Below, one piece after another: positions 55,999-64,000 of a DNA stretch of 64,000 nt. The notes below the pieces were generated by a model, which saw only the letters and a program-made list of their open reading frames with translations, made no database searches and was not told the DNA's origin. Position 1 is the stretch's first letter; each line of letters begins with the position of its first letter. The DNA is from Strobilurus pachycystidiatus. Taxonomy: Eukaryota > Basidiomycota > Agaricomycetes > Agaricales > Physalacriaceae. A program made the position numbers and the translations under genes. The stretch lies in the NCBI GenBank assembly GCA_019915135.1, contig JAHLMK010000025.1, positions 1 to 64,000 on the forward strand, in the 5' to 3' direction.

Positions 55999-58553
55999 TT
56001 ATACAACACCCTGAATACCGAGTCCTGCGGCGATAAGTACTGCAGCCTTCTCCCCAATTATCAATGCCGCATTGTACGTATTGGCGCCAACATTGAAAGG
56101 TGCAACACTCAAATCTGGATTGATGTTTCGGTAAGATGAAATCGAATTGCCTCAGCTGCTTCTGGAGCTCACCTGCCACTTTCAGATTGCGAACACCGTA
56201 CACGTTGAGGCGCAGATCCACGACGCCCATATCTTCCCTCGGTTTCATTGCGCATGTCCCGAGCTACATGAATCGTCAGTCATCGTCCAAGCCCGAAGAT
56301 AGTCTTGCCAAATCTTACAGAATGACAGGTGGTGCTAACTGAGAGAAGATCAGCACAGGACCGACAATGATTCGTGCGACGGAAATGACTTACCCGTTGC
56401 ACGATGCCACGCATCTATCGCGAGATCGTCATCCGACGAATAATCGATAGCAGGAGCGCTGATGTCGACGGGGCCATTGACTTCCTTCACAGCTGCTGCA
56501 CTTTCCGCAGCGAATTGCGGATGATCCAAGGGATGTTCACCTCGATACGCGGGCATGCGGCGAGCATACTCTCGCGAGTACGTGTATGCCCATCTGACAG
56601 CTACGACATCTGCGGTCCTGCAGAGGAAGGAAGAGGTCAGGCCTAGTGTTCGCAGAGGCAATGAAGTAGCGTACTCTTTCAGGAAGCCGGGGTCGAAATC
56701 CAGAGATGTATATGGATTTTGGGAGGAGATGTGCACGTATCCAGTCGACTTCGTGTATTTGGCGTAGTAAAGGACATTGAATAGTTTACGACCGTTGGGG
56801 TCAGGCGCAACACCAAGGTAGCCAGCACAAGGACCAATCCAGACGAGAGCCTTGTCGGGAGCTGGTGCGTAGAATGAGTCCCAACGCTCCTGGAAATCAG
56901 GACCAAGTTCAGCGATATCCCGCGCGGATGGACGGATTTTGATGCCAGCATCGATTCCGCTACATAAACGATAAGAAGATGACCAACTGTAGGCGAAAAT
57001 CGTTTACTTGTGGGCCATCATTCCCCTACCATCATTCCTCCACATTGTAAGGTGACCTGTTCACCAATCACCAATCAGCACAAAGTATACATGGTGTAAC
57101 AAACCGTCAATGGCGGCCTAGTTTCCTTCGAAAATGTCCTTCATTGAGTCGGTTTTCTCATCAACGAGATAGGCAGGGAGGAACAAAATGTGATCTAGAA
57201 GAACTTCAGTAGAATGGAGGCTAGTAATCATCAGAGCACAGACCGTTGTAGTTTTCGCCGACGCCAGGCAGATCAACCAATTGCTGAATGCCATATTTCT
57301 CGAGGATATGTTTAGCTCCGATGCCAGATCTGGGTTAATTATGAGGGTGAGCCATCCGCGGAGCGATGGAAATGAATACCGCTCGAGAATGGATGGAGAA
57401 CCAAAAGCGCCGGCGGACAAAACAACCATGCGAGAGGCCTTGAACGTCGTAATCTTCTGTGATCCCTCCGCCGGTATGTCGTCCACACACTCTACGGCCT
57501 CAGCGACATGATCTTTGAATTGCTAAGCACTCTGTTGACGCGCTTCCCCGTCAGAATGACGAGGTCCTTGTTCTCGGCCTGGTTGTAGATGTAATGATGC
57601 GCAGCGTCCGATCGCTTACCCGACTTGTGGCCAATATATCTATGAAACATGTTCGGTCAGTTCTTGATTCGTGGCGCATGCAGAGGAACATACTTCTGCC
57701 AACGCTAGAGATTCGCATGCATGCATCAGTCAATGCAAAAGAACATGCGAGATTGAAGCCCTACATACTCCATAGGCATTACAGCTCTTGAAGTCGTTGA
57801 CATCGTCAGTAAAGCCGCGTTCCTTGTCATACTCGCCAACCATCTGGAGGAATTGGTCCCCAACATCCGTCCTATGCCCTCCGGGAGAAACCTGGATCGG
57901 ACCACTATCACCGTGCGTAGACAGATCCTCGTTGCCGTGAGATTGATACGATTCCAGCTGTCGGCATCGATCAACCTGGAGACCAAGACACTAGACCAGT
58001 GCCAGTGATAAACGCACTTTACGAGCAAGAGGTATCAAGACGTCCGAGCCCCATCCAGGATTGCCCGCCTTCTCCTAGTCATCAAAATCGGACGCTGAAC
58101 TGCGTGTGTACATCATGACTGGCGGCAACGAACTTCAGCGGCGGCGAAGGACAAAGAAACCACCACGCACAGTTCACCGCCGAGCCGCCACCCACGCATT
58201 TCCCGGTCGACACCGTCACTTTGCGCCCATCGAGGACATCACTGGGTTTGGCAGTAAAATGACTGAAGACAGTGCTCGAGCCCATGTTCGAGATGTAGCG
58301 CCCCGGCTGGGTGTGGTTCTCGAGGTCCTCGACGTGTGATCCGGGCTCGATGATCTATACCGTCCATCGTAACGTTCATCAGTCAAGATGTGACGCAGTC
58401 AGACGTACGAGGATTCTGAGCGATGGATCTGCTGCTGCGAGCCGACTGGCGGTCACGGTCCCACCTAGAACAAGTTGGATGGTGCTGGATCCCGCGAGAT
58501 CAGGCATGCTCACCGCCGGCAAAGATGAGGTCAAAGGTCTGATCATCAGCCAT
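55999..58553 (-). CDS. GMC oxidoreductase, alcohol (methanol) oxidase-like
   Basis: ATG 58553 'MADDQTFDLIFAGGGTVTAS' gives the FAD-binding GxGxxG-type start (spliced), then 'ADPSLRILIIEPGSHVEDLE', 'NHTQPGRYISNMGSSTVFSH' and 'TVSTGKCVGGGSAVN' (GMC signature 1). Later come 'VVLSAGAFGSPSILE' (signature 2), and the active-site His in 'TTCHSLGTCAMKPRED', assembled over two introns. It ends with 'NVYGVRNLKVADLSVAPFNV', 'GANTYNAALIIGEKAA' and the stop at 55999-56001. The 'HSLGTCAMKPRE' block is that of fungal alcohol oxidases rather than aryl-alcohol oxidases. It would be a peroxisomal or secreted H2O2-producing oxidase. More than a dozen short introns; intact. Confidence 0.87.
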
Positions 58554-58889
58554 TTCAGCGAAGAAAAGGATGCTCCTTGAGTGCCTTGATATAGGACTCC
58601 AGTAGTGTTAGCGACGGGGGCTGACTGAGGGAATTGAAAGAGGAAGGCGATGAAGCTGACTTATATTGACCCAAGAAAGAAGCTGACCGCAAACGTGGAA
58701 GTCGTTCTGTTCGTTTCATCGTACCGTTATTCGCGTCAAATGGACGCCAGACAGGAAGCCAATCGACCCTCGTTCAAGTCAGTCAATTATGCTTCTTCGT
58801 ATCAGACGAACGATACAAATACAGTAGCTATCTGATGAACAGAGGATTAATATCAAAGTCGCAGGACGATTTGCATACAGACCTACAAT
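58554..58889. other. intergenic
   Basis: Promoter of the alcohol oxidase and 3' flank of the GPCR gene. Nothing distinctive. Confidence 0.5.
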
Positions 58890-60425
58890 CTAAACACGAT
58901 CATCATGGTGGAGCGAGACATAACTCCCGTTCGTGACCTTCTGTCGTGATGGTTCGACAGTCTCTTCATCCTCCTCATCAGGCAGCCCAAAATCAGGTAG
59001 GCGCCCACGTCCCGTCGACCCACGCATTGGGATGTCCGGCGCAGTGGGATTACTGGGTTGCACCATCTCCGGCCTGGTAACCTTGTACAGAACCGCGTTC
59101 AAGAGGCCGGACAGCGAGAATAGGACGCTGGCAAACATCGTCGCGCCCGGAGGGACGCGGTAACTATCGCCCTTCGCGAAGGACAGCCAGCGCACGACTG
59201 AGACGGGGAAGACGCATATCGCATAGACCTAGAATGAACGACATGAGCCGGGAACCTCATCCGTGAATAAAGGGAGCAAATTACAAGAGGGTAGCTGCCA
59301 ACACGTCAGGATAACTTGAAACGAAAGATCGCACTGGCACTCACAACATCATCAAATTCGCGACGGCCTTGCTCTTCCGCTCGTCCTCGTCATCCACATC
59401 CAACAGATCCGTCCTCACGCGATTCTGGTCCTTTCGCAGACGGAGATGTATTCCTTGGTCAATGACCAACACACCTCTCATGACTAAAGCGATCGTCCCA
59501 TAAATAAGCAGCATGGCAATGAGGGCGATCCACAGCCAAAGATATTCGAGCGTGATCCGCTCGGCCTTGTAGTCCTTGCCTATCCAACACCCTGTCAAAG
59601 AAGAAGTCAGCAGCTGCGTGGTCGCTCCTTCATCAGACGCACAATATCCGGTATCCCCGTAATAATCAGACGGATGTACCGCAGCTCCGATGCCAACGAC
59701 GAGCGCGACGAACAACCAGATGATGGATATAACGACGGTTGATGACCACCATGGGTCCCTCCAACGTAACACGAGCACTGTGAATGTCTGGAGGGCGATC
59801 GCCTAAAAGGTGGTTATTGATTGATGATGGCAGAGCCAAGGTATGAGGCGAGCTTACGAGGGAACTAGAGCGAGAGGACACGTCAATCAAACGCATGTCA
59901 TCCGAGGAGTATTACACTCACGTTAACGCCACTGCAACATCTCCAGCTTGCTTCAAGACGCCTTGTGCAGTACAAAGTGAGCCTTCGCTTACTTGCTGCA
60001 ACGTCATGAGTTCCTGTCGGAAGCTATACAAAGGGAAACCGCCATACCGCGTCGATGATCCATTGGATGTTCAGAACCCCGCCTGTGAGGGCCGCATCAG
60101 CGAAAATGATAGTCATCAACACAGCGACGGAGCACACCTAGTGCCTGGACGAGTTCACCAAACATCAAGCTGATGAAGTAGTATGAGTTGGAAGCGTCCT
60201 CTGGCTCGATGTCCCATTTCTTCTTGTAGACGCGCTTCGAACGATACTTCTTGACGAGCCGGAAGCCAACATATACAAGTAGAGCCGTGACCGCTACCAT
60301 CGAAAGGCTACTTGCTGTCAGAAATTAGGAACGCGGAACATTGGTCGAGCTCACATCGCTGCCTCGACGATGAGAAAGATCCCAAGCCTCTCGCCAAAGT
60401 CGAACGGAGTTGTCAATGAGCTCAT
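58890..60425 (-). CDS. seven-transmembrane GPCR, Git3/cAMP-receptor-like
   Basis: ATG 60425 'MSSLTTPFDFGERLGIFLIV', then 'MVAVTALLVYVGFRLVKKYR' (TM1). The exons following contribute 'YYFISLMFGELVQALGG', 'LRWRDPWWSSTVVISIIWLF', 'LVVGIGAAVHPSDYYGDTGY', a Cys-containing loop 'CWIGKDYKAERITLEYLWLW', 'ALIAMLLIYGTIALVMRGVL', a charged third cytoplasmic loop ('DDEDERKSKAVANLMML'), and 'ATMFASVLFSLSGLLNAVLY' (TM7). The tail ends in 'SYVSLHHDDRV'. Order and loops fit the fungal glucose/cAMP-receptor-type GPCRs feeding the Gpa2-cAMP pathway. Ligand unknown. Confidence 0.8.
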
Positions 60426-60426
60426 G

Positions 60427-61010
60427 GTGGTTCGCAAGGAACGGCTGGTGGCGGACTTGGGGTCTTATGGACACTATGAGCCGCCCGGGAACAAAGCAGG
60501 GCAGTGTACGTTCCGGGTCCGCGTCGACATTGACAGATGTGATGGTGCAGGGAGGAAGTTTCCCCTAGCCTGGACGAGCATAATTCGAAGTTCGGAGCGA
60601 GGCCAGAGCGAGGCGAAGTGTAATGAATGGTCCTCGCTCCAGATGTTGGGAAGAAGATGAGGTTTTGAACGAACGCGCATGATGAGATGGCGTATTGCGA
60701 GTAGAAGATGGGGGTGATAAGACCCTGAGCGACGTGCTTGGTAACGTACTTATTGGCAATGGACGTCTGTCTGGTACACCCTGCTTTGGTCCGAGGGCTA
60801 TGTCACTCGTTGTCAGATGCACGGATTCGCGCCTTGTACAGATACTCACCAATATTGCCTTTCCTCCAAAGTCATACAGAGATTCACCTCGGCTTCAATC
60901 ACTTTGCGCCGCGCCGCTCTCCGCAAATGGGCGCCCGAGAGGACTAGCCTGTCTGTCGTCGTCCCGCCAGTCTTTGCCCAGCCCAGTTCCGACTCCACGC
61001 CAATGTGCAT
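60427..61010 (-). CDS. possible small gene immediately upstream of the GPCR
   Basis: ATG 61010 opens 'MHIGVESELGWAKTGGTTTD', 'RLVLSGAHLRRAARRKVIEA' and 'EVNLCMTLEERQY'. A 53-bp intron (GTGAGT...GACATAG) joins it in frame to 'CPRTKAGCTRQTSIANKYVT', and the frame then stays open to a stop at 60427. The last part may include an unrecognised intron (GTACGT at about 60749). The stop lies almost on the GPCR start, so this could instead be a 5' extension or leader of the GPCR transcript. No domain recognised. Confidence 0.35.
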
Positions 61011-61545
61011 TCGCCTGTCCCCATCCGTCCCGACAATTCCGCTGCGATTGTCGTCGTTCGTTGGCGCCCTATCGTCGTCCTAGGCGAAAAGTGCTGAGGA
61101 CTGTGCCGTTCGTCATCCGAGCCATTGCGAGTAGCCAAAAGTGAAATTCCGTTCGAAAAGACGCGACTAGTCCAATGTGCTGGCAGTATGGTCTGCTGGC
61201 AGATTGGTCGAGCTGGGCGGTTGGCTGTCTCTGAAAGACAGAAGCGCGTCGTAGTTGACTGTTGAAGCAAAGAAAAGCAAGCTTCGAGAAGGAACCCGGG
61301 GCCGTCGATCTCTCCTTCATTCCGTATCGCTTTTGTCGATTCAAGCTCACATCTATCGGAGTCTTCAGTGTGTTTGTCCCGAGATCCGTTGACGACATTC
61401 TGGCGTCTTTCTCAGGTCCAAGTATGACTAGAATAGAAGAAAACCCCGGATTTAAAACCGGCTGTTCTTACTGCCTTGCGTGACGTACGCCACGCCGGAA
61501 TTTCGACTTGTCTTCGTGCACTCATCTAGTCCTGTCCTTTGGCCG
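61011..61545. other. intergenic, divergent promoter region
   Basis: Between the minus-strand GPCR region and the PQ-loop gene. No coding signal. Confidence 0.45.
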
Positions 61546-62582
61546 ATGCCAGAAAACTATGCAGCTGCGAACGCCCTAGGAACCATGGGTATGGCTCTGC
61601 GCATTCAAGACTACTCTCTCGTCGATTTGATACCGAACCCGTTTATAGGGGCAGTATTCTGGACCATTCAGCTCGTGCCGCAAATCTGGAAAAGCTGGAG
61701 GACAAAGAGCACCGATGGATTGTCGCCCTCCTTCGTGTGGGTTCTATTAACCGAAAGTATCAATCATCCGTCTCATCGGTGCTACTTCAGGCTGATCTGG
61801 GCTGTCTCTACTGTGTTTCTTGGCGTGTACGCTATTGTGCAGGAGTTTAACATCCCGCTCATAGTCCAGCCCCATCTCTTTTCCTTTCTGGCACTCGTGT
61901 CCTGGTCGCAGGTATGCGCCGCTTTATCCTCCTTACTTTCCCTTTGGCTTATAGGCTCTGTAGTGCCAATACTATTCGCGTCAATGGTCGAAGACAAGGA
62001 TCTGGATAATTGTGGTCTGCATCCTAGCTATCTGTGGCGGATTCGACGTAGGAATGGTCTTCGCTGTTCGACCCTCGTATCGTCGTGGAAACAATCGTGG
62101 TGTGCAATTCTTCGGAGTCATGAGCTCGGTCCTTCTAGCGATTGGGCTGTTACCGCAGTACTACGAGATTTACAAGCACAATGAGGTTGTGGGTATCTCG
62201 ATACCTTTCATGGCGATTGACTGTCTAGGCGGTAGGCTTGCTTCCATTGAATGTTGTCGTCAAGTTGAAATGACCATCGTCAGGTCTGGTTTCTTTATTA
62301 TCACTCGTCTTTCAATCCGAGTTTGATATTACCGCTGCCGTAGCATACAGTCTTGTCGTGGTAAGCAAGACACATTGTTTCCCATTGAATACGCGTTATG
62401 TTATATTTCAGGTCATGGACGGAGTCGTGCTCCTTGCAGCTCTGATACTCAATCCCCTGGCGAGCAGGAGAAGACGGAAAGAGCGGCTTGAAAGCAGCAG
62501 TCAGACACCTCAAGAAACCGCCGTAGGGCTTGAGATGGGTACCTCCTCTGAGGTGACAGGCTCTGTCGCTCGAATAACATAG
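61546..62582 (+). CDS. PQ-loop repeat membrane transporter
   Basis: ATG 61546 'MPENYAAANALGTMGMALRI'. The first PQ loop is 'FWTIQLVPQIWKSWRTKSTD', followed by 'GLSPSFVW'. The second, after several introns, is 'LLAIGLLPQYYEIYKHNEVV', followed by 'GISIPFMAIDCLGG'. Later exons give 'FDITAAVAYSLVVVMDGVVL' and a Ser/Thr-rich tail ending in SVARIT. Two PQ loops among about seven helices is the layout of lysosomal/vacuolar amino-acid exporters (cystinosin/YPQ) and their fungal relatives. Substrate unknown. Confidence 0.85.
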
Positions 62583-63386
62583 ACAACTTGTAGCACAACA
62601 AAACAAGATAGAACATCGAACTTGCGCCTCGTCTCTCAATCAGATGGTGGACATGGAACTGCCAGAAGTGGTACGACTATGGCGGAAACACGTCCAATCC
62701 TCAATGGGAGATAACACTCAACCACTCTGACGAGCATGACGAACTCTGTTGAGGCGGAGCAGGCAAGGGATGTCAGTACTCTATCTTTTCGGGTCTGCTT
62801 TCGAACCGATGCATATGTCGGGCACAGGTATCAATAACATGGGTGAGTTCCCAGCCTTCTCGCCCCCTCGTTTGTACTGAACTGCACAGATCAGCGCTGA
62901 AGACTGCGACGCTTCACAACTCTCGAAGCATTCTCGCCATCGACCAGTGCATATCATACATCGGTGCCATAGCAGGCTGCGAGACAGCCGAATTCCAACT
63001 CTAAGAACGTGCACCCCGAGTCGGTGCGCGGTACGGCTAGGACAGCGGGGGTATTCCAGTGCAGTGGCGTCGCACCTTGTACGAATATCTCTTTGGTGGT
63101 AGATATCGATGTCAAGGGACCGGAAGGGAAAACGACGGATGGACATCAATGTCAGAATTTCCGCAACGAGAGCGGCGTGAAGTGTACAGGAGCACCGACT
63201 TGGGACTACATAAAGTATCTACAAAATCACAGAGGACATTGAGTATCTCTAGTAGCATCACCCATTGTGCTAGTTGTTACTCAGGGAGCGATAGGTTGTA
63301 TTCTCCAACTATACACGATAGTATACATTTAAATCATTCCACAGCAATGCGAAAGCCATGACAATTGGCGTAAAAGCAGATGAACA
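62583..63386. other. intergenic
   Basis: Convergent 3' flanks. Short ORFs (for example 62781-63149 minus) without support. Confidence 0.45.
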
Positions 63387-64000
63387 TCACAACGACGAGT
63401 CCCGGTCAAGCTTAGCAAGACGCGGACTACGTCGCTTTGGAGGCGGCAATTCATCTTCTGATGGATTTACAGCCTTGCGCTTCCTCGACGTTCCTGCGTC
63501 GTATTGACCAGAGACTGCCAGCGCTGACGTCTTGGTGACTCTTTTGGCAGGCTCCGACTTGAAAGGAGTGACAAAGGTGACTTTCTTGCCTCTTTTCCTC
63601 TGGGATGACGGCGACGGGATGCCATTGTTGGGCGACAATGGACGGCGTGGTTCAGGAGCGGCACTGGGGTCGACGGGACCAGCGGCCTCCTTGCGAGTAA
63701 GGGGAGGCTCTTGACGAGCAGACGGCAATTCATCTTTTGCAGCCTTGCCTTTCCTGCTCGTAGTCGAAGTTCCGGCAACGGATTGGTGGGAGAGTGCCAG
63801 CGCCGAGGTCTGGGTAACTCTTTCGGCAGGCCTCGACTTTGAAGCGACAGAGGCGACTTTCTTGCCTCCCTTCCTTTGGGATGACGACGACGGGACGCCG
63901 TTGTTGGGTGACAATGGACGATATGGTGGGGGAGTGGCACCGGGGTCGACGGGACCAGGGGGCACCTTGCGAGTGCGAGGCTCTTGACGAGCAGACGGTA
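63387..64000 (-). CDS. C-terminus of a basic, repeat-containing protein (cut by window edge)
   Basis: The frame is open from base 64000 to a stop at 63387, so the start is outside the window. The protein consists of about 91-residue repeats ('ELPSARQEP...GPVDP', 'RPLSPNNGIPSPSSQRKRGK', 'KRVTKTSALAVSGQ') and ends 'PPPKRRSPRLAKLDRDSSL'. It is rich in Lys/Arg/Ser/Pro and probably intrinsically disordered and nuclear. No known domain. Confidence 0.65.
   Translation of the reverse strand, partial: PSARQEPRTRKVPPGPVDPGATPPPYRPLSPNNGVPSSSSQRKGGKKVASVASKSRPAERVTQTSALALSHQSVAGTSTTSRKGKAAKDELPSARQEPPLTRKEAAGPVDPSAAPEPRRPLSPNNGIPSPSSQRKRGKKVTFVTPFKSEPAKRVTKTSALAVSGQYDAGTSRKRKAVNPSEDELPPPKRRSPRLAKLDRDSSL
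63445..63998 (-). repeat. 273-bp in-frame tandem repeat
   Basis: The string CTCTTGACGAGCAGACGG occurs at 63708 and again 273 bp later at 63981. Intervening DNA is similar unit to unit ('GGGACCAG', 'TTGTTGGG.GACAATGGACG'). The array continues beyond the window. Confidence 0.75.

Overview
The window is nuclear DNA of a filamentous basidiomycete, most likely an Agaricomycete. Nearly every gene is cut by many 43-60 bp introns with GTRNGT donors, CTGAC-like branch sites and short 3' tracts. The gene families also fit this group: DUF6534 membrane proteins, an alcohol-oxidase-type GMC oxidoreductase, a sesquiterpene synthase with a short Asp-rich motif, Het-C, and an alpha-kinase-like protein. I found no rRNA, tRNA or CRISPR. 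Gene models were spliced by eye. Exon phases were checked at the junctions quoted, and family names come from recalled family motifs, not searches.

Layout. 1-9 kb: PPR-like protein (cut by the window edge), mitochondrial mL45/Mba1-like protein, C2-domain membrane protein, cytochrome P450 and a small unknown gene. 9.5-20.5 kb: three copies of a DUF6534-type 7-TM gene (two intact, one decayed), interleaved with a C2H2-like zinc-finger gene, a decayed copy of its 3' end, and a coiled-coil protein ending in a J-like domain. 21-22.8 kb: two tandem paralogues of an unknown nuclear-type family; the first begins with an almost perfect histone H3 N-terminal tail. 23.6-37 kb: sesquiterpene synthase, MFS transporter, AYR1-like SDR and HAD-family dehalogenase-like protein, separated by large gene-poor gaps. 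37.9-47.4 kb: two deaminase-like paralogues split by a complete 4.46-kb DNA transposon with inverted repeats and a 6-bp target duplication. The transposon carries a DDE integrase-type transposase and, tail to tail with it, an alpha-kinase-like gene. 48.5-64 kb: MIX17/CHCHD2-like protein, Het-C, aldehyde dehydrogenase and alcohol oxidase (a plausible alcohol-to-acid pair), a Git3/cAR-like GPCR, a possible small gene, a PQ-loop transporter, and the C-terminus of a basic repeat protein running off the edge.

Two loci stand out. The first is the gene at 21012-21696: exon 1 encodes MARTKQTARKSTG, and the sequence continues across an intron into a diverged version of the rest of the H3 tail. The tail is then joined to an unrelated acidic protein with a C-terminal basic nuclear-signal-like motif. 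This looks like a host-encoded histone-tail mimic. The second is the transposon, because its second gene is a zinc-ribbon plus alpha-kinase-like protein in which the usual catalytic lysine appears to be glutamine.
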